Assembly (NCBI GenBank): GCA_037957365.1
Contig: JARHVA010000251.1
Span: 1 to 64,000 of the forward strand
DNA from: Torreya grandis
Lineage: Eukaryota > Streptophyta > Pinopsida > Cupressales > Taxaceae
Direction of reading: 5' to 3'
DNA length: 64,000 nucleotides
Below the pieces are notes generated by a model. The model saw only the letters and a program-made list of their open reading frames with translations. It had not been told where the DNA came from and did no database searches. Every line of letters starts with the position of its first letter. The first letter of the stretch is position 1. A program made the position numbers and the translations under genes. This document shows positions 1 to 10,639 of the stretch, piece by piece.

Positions 1-1039
1 AAGGATTTGATTTTAGACCCCCAAATTGGTTTTTCCAAACCCTAAATTTGCTAAAATGCCATTTTCATAGATCCCTACATTTTGAAAACCTATATACATG
101 AGAATTATTACTTCCATTCCTTTTTGTTTCAATCTACTCAATTTTTTGATCTAAAAATAAGTTTTTAAATGCCAAAAAATCATTATCAAATGCGTATGAT
201 ATGAAACTTTATTGATTTTTTTAGTATGGCCCTATACAGATTTGTATAGCCTAGGATAAATGTAGATGAGTTTCAAGATAGTTTGTAGATCAACCATCAC
301 ATCCCTGTGGCAATGGAAGCTTTAGGCAAATTAAAATTTTGATTTTTTGTAAAATTTTTACATAGTCTTTGCAAAAAAATTATGCTTTTGGTGGGGTCCC
401 AATGAAACCAAGACTAAGTTTACAAATTTTTTTCATTCATGGATAAATTATTTCCATGATTATATATATATTTTTATTTCACACATAAAAAAAATTAGGT
501 TCATATATATATATATTTCTATGTTTAAGACTTGTAAATGCTCTTAGAGCAAGTGAATGGGCTTTTTTTGTGAAATGATTTAAAAGGGAGAGGTTAAGGG
601 TTCCAATCTTCCTTTTGGAAGATTATTTTAAAATTTGGTATATGGTTTTTGGAGACAATATTATTTTTTTCTAGTTTTTCATATGCTTTTTAAGCTGTAA
701 GAAGCATATATGATGGTAAAGACATGAAAACTAGTCAAAAAATTGAAATAGAAGTGTATTATTTTTTACTTGTCGTGAAATAATGGTGTAATTGGTGAAA
801 TAAGGTTGTATTTTAGAGAAATAAGGGTGCAATTTTTATTTTTTTGGGTGTGGTTAAGTATAAAACCCATCAAAAATATTTTTTTGGTCTACGTGGAGGT
901 TAAGTGCAAAACCCCATAGAAGTTGTGTCTTGTGCAGTGAGTGTGGTGTTTCTTTACCTTGTTTCATTTATTTTGAATTTTGTCACACTTACTTTTCCTT
1001 GTCACACTTGCATTTCATTCAAGATTCTAAAGATTCAAA
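1..1039. other. Unassigned AT-rich flank upstream of copia C1 gag
   Basis: No reading frame or known domain is recognisable. By position this should hold the C1 leader, primer-binding site and 5' LTR, but I find no TGGTATCAGAGC-type primer site and no match to the C1 3' LTR start at 15343. It has probably decayed, been replaced, or lies left of the window. A 17-bp motif (GGTTAAGT, two variable bases, AAAACCC) occurs at 852-868 and again at 898-914. Confidence 0.5.
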
Positions 1040-1900
1040 ATTTTATTTTAGATGGTGATAGATAAATGATTTCTAATTATTCAAATTGGAAACGTTTGAT
1101 GAAAGCTACTTTAGTTTTTAATGAGTTATGGGATATTGTTAAGAATGAAAATCCACATTGCCTACCAAATAGGCTAAACTTGATGTTTTTAATTTACATG
1201 ATTTTAATGCCCTAGCTTTGATTAAGTGTTGTTGTACTTGAGATACATACATATTAAAAATTCTCCTCACAGTTACACTATGTGGAAAACCTTATTTGAT
1301 TTGTATGATAAGAAACCTAAGCATAAATAGATGGACATTCATATTCAGTTGTTTAATTTGTTCTTAGAGGAAGATGGAGATATAGGAGAATACATGTCTA
1401 AGTTGAAAAATATTACTATTGAGTACACTAATGCTAGCTTTGGAAAACTAGATGATGATCTTATAGTTACTACTGCATTGAAAGGACTACCTAGGTCCTA
1501 TAGGAACTTTGTAGAAATATTTCATGTCTCTGACAAGATCATAGGCATAAATTTTTATAAATTGGTTGATTTTCTTAATCAACATGACCTCTCTCTACCT
1601 AATAAATCCAAGAAAATAAAGGAAGCCCATGTTTCAGAGTCTAAGCCTAATTCATCTTCTTCTAGTCAATAAAACAATAGAGGGAACATTTATATAGGGG
1701 GTTGAGGTTATAGAGGAGGAAGCTATCAAAATTGAGGTATAGGTAATTCAAATAAACAATAATCTATTCATTCTCATTCAAATGAGATGAGTGATAGAGG
1801 ATGTGGTCACAACTCTTATAAAGGTAGAGGTTAAGGTAGATTAGACATTCAATGTCATAAATATGGGAAATTTGGTCATATTTCCTCTTAGTGTAGGATT
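1040..1900 (+). pseudogene. gag: C1 gag (UBN2-type copia Gag) with zinc knuckle, broken
   Basis: Copia Gag makes the particle that packages element RNA. The N-terminal motif SNYSNWKRLMKATL (about 1072-1115) matches the usual NYxxWK start of plant copia Gag. The best open stretch, 1331-1672 (113 codons), contains the UBN2-like segment with DGDIGEYMSKLKN and LKGLPRSYRNF followed by a Ser/Lys-rich tail. A CCHC knuckle relic, CHKYGKFGHISS-stop-C, lies at about 1851-1892. Several stops and at least one frame change separate these pieces. Upstream of 1331 the frame differs, so no single start can be defended. Confidence 0.8.
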
Positions 1901-1930
1901 ATTTTTGACAAAATTCAGAGGCCACAAATA

Positions 1931-2640
1931 GTGACTAAGCCTAACTCTACTCAATATTCTAACCATGATTATGATGAGTCTAGCAATTTTGCTCATGAAT
2001 CTGCATTCACTACTTTAGGGCACATTGATTATATGGAATATGAGGCTAGAGACGAGTTCATAAATGTATGGGTTTTAGATATAGGAGAAACAAAACACAT
2101 GAAATTTAGGTGAGACTTTTTTTAGACTTTCAAAGAAGCTTCTCTCTGTCTCTAATTACTTTGGTAGATAAATATATGCATACTCTACTAGGACTTGGGT
2201 CTATTTGGATTATTATTCCTAATGGTTCTATAAAATACTTAGAGAATATTTGGTATGTTCCCACATTGAAGAAACATCTTATTTTATTAGTAACTATTTG
2301 AAATAAAGGTTTTCAAATTGTGCTTTAAAATGGGATCATCTATATCAATTCAGTGAAGGATGATTATGAAACCTTGTATATAGGATATGAGGAAGAAAAT
2401 TTAGTTAGATTGCATTTTAAAGTGTTTCTTCCTATATTGGAACTTGTGGTAGTTATTAAAATAGGTATAGGTACTATGTCTACATAGTGGTTATGGCATC
2501 TCCGCTATAGACATTTGAATATTCACTCTTTAGTGGACTTGCATAGATATGGTATGGTTAGTGGGTTGCCCACTTTTTTCATAAATAGTATTATTTTTGA
2601 ATCATGTGTTTTGGGCAAGTAAAATTGAGAAAAATTTGCT
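1931..2640 (+). pseudogene. pol: C1 protease and GAG-pre-integrase region, broken
   Basis: Short open stretches at 1931-2113 and 2110-2301 encode the copia protease region. VWVLDIGETKHM corresponds to the usual WxxDSGAxxHM active-site segment, with Ser-Gly changed to Ile-Gly, so the catalytic motif is lost. At about 2490-2560 the peptide WLWHLRYRHLNIHSLVDLH is the conserved GAG-pre-integrase motif (usually WHxRLGHxN). The segments sit in different frames, showing indels. The family assignment rests on order and motifs together. Confidence 0.75.
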
Positions 2641-3310
2641 AAGAATTCTTCATGGAGAGCTAACAAATTTTTGAAGTTAGTTCATAGTGATGTATGTGAC
2701 AAGAAAAAGTCATCCATTGGAGGGTGTAGATATTTTATGTTATTTATTGATGATTTTTCTAAGATGACTTGAGTGTTTTTCTTGAAAAACAAATCATAAG
2801 TTTTTACTATGTTTTTTGATTGGTTACACTTAGTTGAAAAATAAACATGTTCACACTTAGCCACTCTTCATTCAAAAAATGGTGGTGATTATAATTTGAA
2901 TTATTTTTTAGATTATTGTCGAGAATATGGCATTCATCGATAATATAGTAATGCTTACACTCCATAGTAGAATGGAGTATATAAACAAATGAATAGGAAT
3001 TTAGAAGGCACGACATGAGCTATGTTACACTATAAATATCATGATGATAAGTTTTGGGTAGAAAACACTAGTACTTTAGTGTATTTGAGAAACAAGCCCC
3101 CCACAGTTGCACTATTGGGACAAACTCTATATGAGGCTTAGTATGGGTTTAAACCAAAAGTTAAACACTTAATTTTTTTTGGATTCCTTTGTTTTTCTTT
3201 AGTTCCCACTAAACATAGAACTAAGTTGGAACTACAAAGTTTAAAATTCATCTTTATTGGATATTCAAAAAATTAAAAAGGGGTATCATTTGCTTGCATA
3301 GGATACAAGA
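2641..3310 (+). pseudogene. pol: C1 integrase core, broken
   Basis: Integrase would insert the element cDNA. HSDVC (about 2678-2692) keeps the first catalytic Asp, and GGCRYFMLFIDDFSKMT matches the copia rve domain. The second Asp region reads HSKNGGDYN instead of SDNGGEY, so a catalytic Asp is missing. A further segment (KHLIFFGFLCFS, about 3166-3200) is the characteristic copia stretch before the linker. At least five stops and a frame change are present, so it is non-functional. Confidence 0.78.
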
Positions 3311-3319
3311 AAATTCATA

Positions 3320-3919
3320 GTGAGTCAGGATGTAGTATTTGATGAATTTGGTACTATGAACACTATAAAGATTAAATCTCAATTTGTAAATTTAGATAAG
3401 AAAATTGTAAAACATGATAAGGGATTGAATAATGAGGGCAATTATTTGAGGTTGTGGTATGAGACTAATATCCCCTCACTTTCCTCTCTATCATCTACTA
3501 GTTCACAAGTTGATGACATAGAAAATGTTGAATCTTCTCTAAGTCTTCATTTGAATGGTGCACATGATGAGTATCCAAAATGGGCTCAAAGAACTTTTTC
3601 TAACTTGAAAGTAGATGAAGTTGGTTTAGTAGGTCCCAAGAGTTCTCATAAATAGGTGAAATATGCAATGGTTCTTAAATATTCTTCCACTAAGCCATCT
3701 AATTTTGAGGAAGCTTCCACTGAATAAGTTTAGAAACAAGAAATGCAAAGGGATTATGTTGCAATACTTAACAATAATAATTGGGTTTTGGTTGATCCTC
3801 CTCCACATATTCATCCCATGGGATGCAAATGGGTTTATAGGACTAAGTGTAAATTATATGGATCTATTGATAAACATAAGGCAAGACTTGTTGCAAAAGT
3901 ATATGAATAACAAGAAGGT
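3320..3919 (+). pseudogene. pol: C1 integrase-RT linker and N-terminal reverse transcriptase
   Basis: The stretch 3320-3655 is the variable, Ser-rich copia linker, beginning with the usual SQDVVFDE motif. From about 3779 the same frame gives NWVLVDPPPHIHPMGCKWVY and DKHKARLVAKVYE, the conserved start of copia RT (usually GCKWVYKxK and KARLVAKGY). The frame is cut at 3919 by the left end of G1 and resumes in frame at 14021 with a DNEETFAPT motif. The cut site supports the G1 boundary exactly. Confidence 0.88.
3915..3919. repeat. Target-site duplication of G1, left copy (AAGGT)
   Basis: AAGGT directly precedes the left LTR. The same five bases follow the right LTR at 14016-14020. Five bases is the usual duplication made by Ty3/gypsy integrase. 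Confidence 0.93.
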
Positions 3920-3921
3920 TG

Positions 3922-3940
3922 TAGAGTAAATTTTACTCTA
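3922..3940. repeat. Perfect palindrome at G1 LTR terminus
   Basis: TAGAGTAAA, one T, then TTTACTCTA: a perfect 9-bp inverted repeat starting two bases inside the LTR end. The same 19 bases occur at 12101-12119 in the 3' LTR, so it was present when the element inserted. Confidence 0.9.
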
Positions 3941-5104
3941 CGATGCATTCAAACTCTCAGTCGAGCACCACAATTTTGGTTCCTGCGCACCTTGGACAAG
4001 GCAGTAGAATTTGAAGTAGAGGGCTGGTTCATTTTGCCTAAGTATCAAAGTGCAACAGAAGATGCCAAGTGTCACCCTCTGAGTGTGGATCCTTTTTCCC
4101 TTTTATTTCCTTTCATTTCATTCTTGGCCTAAGTTGTGATTTGAGTGGAGGTCACCAAGTGTCAATCTCTGGGAAATGAAGCTAGGCAACCAGAGTTCCC
4201 CAAACACCTTTTGTAACTTTTAGGAGAATCGTGGAACATGCCACGTACCTATTAGAAGTTAAGCAAAATGCACCACATGTCAGCATCTGAGTCCCATATC
4301 AGCATCCACTTTTCATTCAAAGACTTTCAACAAGCTAAGTAGTAAAGAGAGCGGAAAGTGTCGGATGGCAGTTGTGGAGGCCCTAAACTTCCTTTTTGAA
4401 GAAGTAGCAGAAGCCACCATGTGTCATCATCCATGGGACTTTGGTCCAACGATTTCATCCAAAGCGCATCATTTCATTTTACTAAGTATCGAAGTGCAGC
4501 AGAGATTGCCATGTGTCACTATCTGAGGTCCCTCTGTACTCCATCCCTAGAGAAAGTAGAGGATGCCACATAAACCTATAAGGAGAAGTGGAAGATGCCA
4601 CGTATCTTCTTAAAAGTTGTGGAAGCCTCCACGCTTCATCACCCAAGAGATCATCTTTGAGTGTCATCACTGAATAAAGATTGTGGTGGGCCTCAGGAGT
4701 TACTTTAAAGTCTACGAAAGCTGCTAGGTGTTGCCATCTGTAAGAGTCTGTTATGAGTCCTGAATAAAACTACAACACAACCAAGGAAAGGGAAAGGGCC
4801 ACGTGTCTTCGATAAACCTGGTGGAGAGCACCAAGTGTCATTTTTTGATGCCTAGAGGATTTTTAAAAAATTAACTAAGTGTCCTCTCCCATTTCAAACA
4901 TAACAGAGTGTTTCATGTATCTGTTGCTGCAAAGTGAAATGGAGGGAAAATCAGCTGGAATTAATTCAAGTAGATGGAACAGTTCATATGGTAGATTTTT
5001 GGAGCCCCCCATAGCATTGAAGGCACCGTTTGTTTGTCCCTTGTGAGCAAGAGATGAAGAAGATCACGCGGGAAAGGGGAGTAATCAAAGGAGACACCTA
5101 AGGC

Positions 5105-5111
5105 TATATAA
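5105..5111 (+). promoter_or_regulatory. TATA box in G1 5' LTR
   Basis: TATATAA in the context GGCTATATAAGAAGG is conserved exactly at 13286-13292 in the 3' LTR. It is the likely start of element transcription, with the RNA beginning some 30 bp downstream. Confidence 0.7.
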
Positions 5112-5842
5112 GAAGGATTGTAAAATATAAAAAAAGGGGGAAAGAGTTTTGATAGTTTAGACTTCTTTTAATTTTGACCAGTAATATCATTTGCTCTTGT
5201 CTTGATTTCTTGAAGTTGTAAAAGTTGATATAATCGTGTATGTTTTTGTGCCCTTTATGCGGCTGAATGAATTAAGAAAATTTTAGCTCCATGCCTTGGT
5301 TGGTGTTACCTGTGTCATTTACACAATAGTCTATGCTGTAGATTTGCTAGTGTTGTGATTGGAAATGTTATTTGCTTTTGTCTCATTTTATAGAATCTAA
5401 AGTTCTACATAACTGTGTGTGACTTCTATGCCTCTTATGTGATTGAAGGGTTCTATTAAGAAGATTGAACACTATGCCTTTGTTGACAATTCCTATATCT
5501 TAGCAAAAGACTCCCCTATTATGAGCCTCTATTTCTGTTATTCCAATCATTTACATTGATCATGCACCTATCTACTCTTAAATGTAATTAAATCATATAA
5601 TAGTTTCTCTATGCTCAGGTTAGGATTAGGATTACACTTAGGTGCATCACCATAATTAGGTTTCAATTCTTGCATTTGCATTTTTGTTTAATCTCTTATC
5701 CCTTTTCTCCAATACCTGATACAGAAGAAGAGACCAGCTTCTCTAGAATTTGGAGGTTATTTCAAGCTGCATCATCCCACAGCTTGAAACTTCCCATTGT
5801 TGTTGATTAAAATCAAGTGCAATTTTAAGGCATCAACAATTT

Positions 5843-5862
5843 TTGGCACACCTGGTGGGACC
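5843..5862 (+). promoter_or_regulatory. Probable G1 primer-binding site
   Basis: TTGGCACACCTGGTGGGACC lies five bases after the LTR end, where a tRNA 3' end should pair to prime reverse transcription (the TGG complements tRNA CCA). I cannot assign the tRNA with confidence. Confidence 0.6.
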
Positions 5863-5888
5863 AATCTTGAAGTTTCTATCAAGACTAC

Positions 5889-7112
5889 ATGAACCAGAGA
5901 GCTACGAGGAGTCAGAGCTATGGAGCAGTCACTAGATCGCAATTTTCTACAAGTCCAAGTATTCTTTTGCCACCTCTAGTAGTTAGTCTAAGAAGAAGAG
6001 CTAACCAATTTCTACCAGTACTGAACATGGGAGCCAACATCCCTCTAAGAAATTATGTGAGCTAGAACACTGGTAGCCCCTTAATCCTCCCAACACCACT
6101 AGCTGTTTGGGATCCCATTCCAGGAAATGCTCTAAAAGCTCTACCCAAATTTAGTGGGCAAGACTCAAAGACACCCATGGAGCATCTTCAAGATGTATCA
6201 GATGTCTGTGCCATACATGTTGTCATAGAGAAAAATGTGGCCTTAAGATTACTAGTAGCCTCATTCAAAGGAAAGGCAGTAGAATGGTATTAGTCTTTGA
6301 CCCCAAACACCATTTCTACATGGGACCAGCTTGGAGATCTATTTTTTGAAAGATTTGCAGAGAAGTGTGATAAGTCTTCCCTGTTATAGAAATCGATCAC
6401 TATTCAGAGGTGACCATAAGAGGACATGATTGACTGTAATACCAAATTCTAGAAAACTTGGGATAGAATCCTTGTTGCGGCTAAACCCCCACCTAGTATG
6501 GCCATAGTATTCTATCTCAAGGCTTTAAATTCAGATATATCTATCATGATTTAGTCACTGGGAGGACACACTTTGTTGACAGCCTATGACCTTCCAGTCA
6601 GAGCTAAAAATCATTTAATTGATGCTAGAAAGCTACCTCCAAGGCCTCCCATGCCTATGTTCCCAAAAATCTACTTGCCTTTACCTCAAGAGGTTCCAAA
6701 AGCTGTCAGCCCCCTTGTGTCTATGTATACTTACCCGTCATCATCTGTGAAGTAGTCAGTCCCTGCTCAGTCATTTGAGATGGATGATATCAAAAGTATG
6801 CTAAGGACATTCTCTAATGAGCTGATTAATATGAAGAGGTAGCATAACACTTTCCCTAAGCCTCCTTATCAAGGCTATCAAGGGAATAGGTTTTCATCCC
6901 AACCAAACCAATATCAAGGCCCTCCAAGGCAAACCAACAATCAAATAGCAAATCAATTAGTTGCTATTCCCACACCCTCACAGACCATCCCCCCCAACTC
7001 AAATAGGGAAATGGTTCCAAGTCAGAATAATTATGTGGATGATAATAATGCTTGGTGTTTTACTTACAACGATGCTCACACACCTAGAGATTGTCCTAGG
7101 GGCAACTTGTAG
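5889..7112 (+). pseudogene. gag: G1 gag with CCHC-like zinc knuckle
   Basis: Gag forms the virus-like particle. An ATG at 5889 follows the primer site and starts a frame kept without indels to the RT. The Retrotrans_gag domain spans about 6140-6480, with PKFSGQD, HLQDVSDVC and FKGKAVEWY. A Pro/Gln-rich stretch (6820-7000) precedes the knuckle WCFTYNDAHTPRDCP at about 7053-7097, whose second Cys has become Tyr. About eight in-frame stops sit at positions where Gln (CAG), Trp (TGG) or Arg is expected, so they look like transitions. No stop cleanly separates gag from protease, so it was probably a Gag-Pol fusion. Confidence 0.88.
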
Positions 7113-8440
7113 TAAAGGGTAGCTGAGTAGAGGAGAATGGATGGCTAGTTTGCTAGTACCAGTAGTAGTCAAGCATACCAGTCTCTCGGCATGTAGAATT
7201 TGGTTCTAGTGGCTTAGATGCAAGGAATGTCCTTGCAATAGGAGGAAGAGATAGCCTTAGAACACTCTTTGTTCTCATGGACTAAGGATGAATAAATAGT
7301 CTTTTTAAATGAAGCATCCACCTTCCAAAGGCTAGTAGTGCAATTTGACTACTATACCAAGTCGAAGAGGAGAATGGTGGAGCAGCCTGAGATTGCAAGT
7401 GGTTAAGTTAAGAATAATCCTTCATCTTAGGGGAAAAAGAATGCTGCTATTAGACAAGAAGTACCTCAATTGGTACAAGATCAAGGGATCCCTGTCCAAA
7501 TTCAAGAAAAGACAAGGTATCCATATTTCCAAAAAACTTAGGCTTTGGTGCTGGTCAATGTAGTAGACTAATTAAAGAGGACTCCATCACAAGTATCTAT
7601 ATGGGATATCTTGGCTATCCCTGAGCAAAAGACATTACTGCAAGAAGCTCTGCAAGGGAAAATAGTGCTTGAAGGTACTGTTACCAAGGGAGGACCTACT
7701 AGAAAGGAAAAGCTCAAAGACTCGGTTCCTCTAACGACAACAACCTTCATGAACAATACATCACAAGTAAGTAAATCCAAGCCAGAGCCTTTCTATTTGA
7801 CTCTGATAGTTGGAAAGAAACTTTTGCATAATGCATTGATAGATTTAAGAGCTAGCATAATTGTGATGCCTAAACAAATAGCTGATGCCTTGAAAATAAA
7901 TTATGAACCCCTCACAAAAAATGTTATGCAGCTAGATGGCAAAACAGTGCAAACCATAAGGAGAATAAAATAACTCCCCTTGCAGTTATACACATGTCCC
8001 AACGTAATTGTCAACTAGGATATAATTGTCATAGATATCCCTCCTATCTTTGGTTTATGTTTATCCAGAGACTTTACAACAAAAATAGGAGGATACATGT
8101 CTCTTGACTAGTCTCACCTCATCCTATGAACCAGATATGGTTCAAAAATGAAGATTCTATTTGAACCACTATCCAAAGACCACATCACCAATGAGATGAC
8201 AACAAGATTAGAAGTAGATCATGCCATGATAAATAAAGAAGAAAGAAATTTTGTTGAAGAACTGAGCGATTAGACCAAGCATGATCAAGAAGAAGAAAAC
8301 AGTCAGTTGTTGGCTATGATGCACAGTGACCCGTATGGGAACTATGATTCTATTGGCTTGGGCACGTATGTTATTTTTGATGAGGATCAGGTGATCCCAA
8401 ATGTTATAAGTGAAGAGGCACCTATTGATCAAGATTCAGA
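7113..8440 (+). pseudogene. pol: G1 aspartic protease region
   Basis: Retroelement protease cuts the polyprotein. The frame continues from gag. The core is ALIDLRASIIVMPKQIADAL at about 7833-7892, matching the DLGASxxxMP signature of Tat/Athila-type proteases, with the flap Gly changed to Arg next to the catalytic Asp codon at 7842-7844. Downstream, a linker with repeated Asp/Glu (8205-8440) leads to the extra RNase H. Several in-frame stops are present; the longest clean stretch is 7611-7973. Confidence 0.85.
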
Positions 8441-8444
8441 GGTC

Positions 8445-8954
8445 TAGACTTTGAATTTTGATGGGGCTAGAAGTAAACATGGTGTTGGAGCATGAATCTG
8501 TCTTACTGCACCAAATGGTGATAAAATTTTAAGGGCTATCCAATTTCAATTTGCTTTCACTAATAATGATGCAAAATATGAATCTCTAGTACATGGGCTC
8601 CTATTATCTAGGAAAAAGGGGATAAAAAACCTAAGAGTAAGAGGAGATTCAGAATTAGTGGTGAAGCAAATACGAGAAAAGGTAGTGGCCAAGAATGTGA
8701 GAATGAGGTCCTACAGGCATAGGATTTAGGATTTGATCGAGGATTTTGATGCCTTCAATATTGAAATCATTCTTAGAAGTCAAAACATTGAGGCTAATAA
8801 GATGGCTCAAATTGGCTCACAGTTTAACCCAGTGACTGGCCTATTGGTTAATAATGAGTTAGTGAAAGTTATAGTGAGGCCAACCATCCCAGATAATGAT
8901 GAAAATTGGCAAGTGTTTGAAAATGATGCTCAGGTAGTCTCTTTCTTACAGTAA
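8445..8954 (+). pseudogene. pol: G1 extra RNase H domain (RVT_3 type), upstream of RT
   Basis: TLNFDGARSKHGVGA, then NDAKYESLVHGLLLSRKKGI, then LRVRGDSELVVKQI and NIEIILRSQNIEANKMAQ form a complete RVT_3-type (plant/archaeal-like) RNase H fold. Catalytic Asp is kept at 8460-8462 and 8646-8648. The catalytic Glu at 8574-8576 is now Lys (AAA for GAA). Such a second RNase H is the hallmark of the Tat branch of plant Ty3/gypsy. Here it lies between protease and RT rather than after the RT-linked RNase H. It is in the same frame as gag and protease, so the position is not a rearrangement artefact within this copy. Confidence 0.87.
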
Positions 8955-9099
8955 TCAAATGATTTTGTAGATCAGTTGCAAACTAAAATTGAAGAGGCAT
9001 ATGGTGATCATGTTACTCAATTAAGGACTAATAAGCTCCCCAAAGGATTGATCACCTTAGAAAATTTGTTTGGCCCAGAAGATGTAAGCCTGGGAAAGA

Positions 9100-10110
9100 A
9101 AAGGTTCTAGGTAGATGAGGCAGACTATTATAAGGTAGAGGTGAGTGCCAGGAAGAAACTAAAGGTTGGGAATTCCTCAACTCAAAAGGAAAAGGAAAAA
9201 CTAATTGAATTGTGTCAGAGATACGACAGAGTCATAGCTTGGAGCTATGACAACCTTCATGGATACAACAGAGACATTAACCAGCATACAATAGAGTTGA
9301 TTGAAGGATCCAAACCCATCAAGTAGAAATAGAGGCTAGTAAATCCAAGGATTAAGCCTCTAATGGTAGATGAGTTGTAAAATATTTTAGATTCAAAGAT
9401 AATATTCCCAATCAAACACTCAACCTGGGTATCAAATCTGGTCCTAGTTAGGAAAAAGAATGGAGACGTGAGACTGTTTGTAGATTTTAAGGATCTAAAT
9501 AGAGCATCTCTAAAGACCACTATCCCTTACCCTCCATGGAACAAATTCTACAAACTGTGGCTGGATCATAGAGGTTTTCTTTACTTGATGGTTTCTCTGG
9601 GTATAATCAGATCTAGCTTGCTGAGGAAGACTAGTATAAGACTACTTTCACTACCAAATGGGGGATATTTGCCTACACGAAGATGCCATTCAGCTTATCA
9701 AATGCAAGAGCCACCTTTCAATGAGCTATGAATATAGATTTTGGTGAGCTAATAAATAAGTTCATCCTAGTTTATCTAGATGATCTCATTGTTTTCTAAA
9801 AAAATGTTGATGATCATTTAGAATCAGTCTTCAAGAAATTTTAGGATTTTGGGATATCATTGAATCCCAAGAAATGTATTTTTGTTGTACCTTAGGGTAA
9901 ATTGTTGGGGCACATAGTATCTAAGGAAGGAGTTTTTATAGATCCTAAGAGGATCATAGCTATAATGGACTTACCCCTTCCAGCAAATAAAAAAGCAGTC
10001 CAATCCTTTTTAGGGAAAATCAATTTTGTCAATAAATTCATATCTAATTTTGTAGGCTTGGTCAGACCAATGACACTCTTGCTTAAAAAGGACTTGGCCT
10101 TCAAGTGGTC
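9100..10110 (+). pseudogene. pol: G1 reverse transcriptase
   Basis: The RT begins with the LCQRYDRVIAWSYDNLHGY segment (about 9207-9265) and HTIELIEGSKPIK, both conserved before gypsy RT. VRLFVDFKDLNRAS is RT motif 2. A deletion near 9535 shifts the frame, after which LLDGFSGYNQI, TKMPFSLSNARATFQ and the catalytic YLDDLIVF (YLDD at 9773-9784, intact) follow. GHIVSKEGVFIDPKRI and VQSFLGKINFVNKFI mark the thumb. Stops again fall at Gln or Trp positions. Confidence 0.92.
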
Positions 10111-10500
10111 TACGAAAGGATGGAAATCTTTTGAGGGGGTCAATAAGGCCATCTCAATAGCCTCAGTGCTCAAGAATCTAGATTTTTCCAAGCCCTTTGT
10201 GATGTATGCCTATGGAGGGGAATCAAGTATTGTTGTTGTCTTGACTCAAAAGAATGACAGGCTGGAGGGGGAGCACCCAATAGCCTTTTTCTCAAGAACT
10301 CTCAAATATTATGAGACCAAGTATAATTTTGTGGAAAGACAAGCCTATGCCATGGTGAAAGGCCTCAAGAAATTTAGGCATCTGATATCAGGGAACAAAA
10401 TTTTGATACTTGTAGCTCACCCAAGTGTCAGGGAATACATCATGGAAGGGGAGATTACTGAGTAAAGAGCCAAGTGGATCACTAGGATCCTTGAATATGA
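10111..10500 (+). pseudogene. pol: G1 RT-linked RNase H (connection-type)
   Basis: The segments FSKPFVMYAYGGESSIVVVLTQKN, AFFSRTLKYYETKYNFVERQAYAMV and FRHLISGNKILILVAHPS align with the normal gypsy RNase H. The first catalytic Asp, normally in a TDAS-like motif, is missing (YAYGGESS). Loss of catalytic residues in this domain is described for Tat elements, in which the extra RNase H may have taken over the activity. One in-frame stop sits at about 10463. Confidence 0.82.
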
Positions 10501-10639
10501 TGTAGAGGTTAGACCCACCAAGCTAGTCAGAGGTAGGGGACTGTGCCAATATATAACTCAAGAGCTGGAAAAGATTTACCTAAAGGAACAGATTCAAAAG
10601 GAGAGCTAAGGATGGTGCTAAAGTTACAAGAGATTGATC

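Larger units (their letters stand above)
3920..5838 (+). repeat. G1 5' LTR (1919 bp)
   Basis: Begins TGTAGAG and ends CATCAACA. It pairs along its length with 12099-14015. A TATATAA promoter box lies at 5105-5111, followed by the R/U5 part with runs such as TTGTCTTGATTTC. The upstream U3 portion carries about a dozen degenerate copies of a (C/A)CACGTGTC-like motif, for example at 4064, 4153, 4240, 4271, 4416, 4508, 4595, 4799, 4828 and 4875. Confidence 0.95.

Noticed and set aside
1..1039. Expected 5' LTR of C1
   Set aside because: I compared it by eye with 15343-15795 and found no convincing match or primer site.
7345..7563. 72-codon plus-strand frame between G1 gag and protease
   Set aside because: Different frame from gag and protease, which run continuously through this interval; Lys/Leu-rich with no domain.
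9892..10191. 99-codon minus-strand frame
   Set aside because: Shadow of the G1 RT/RNase H coding strand.
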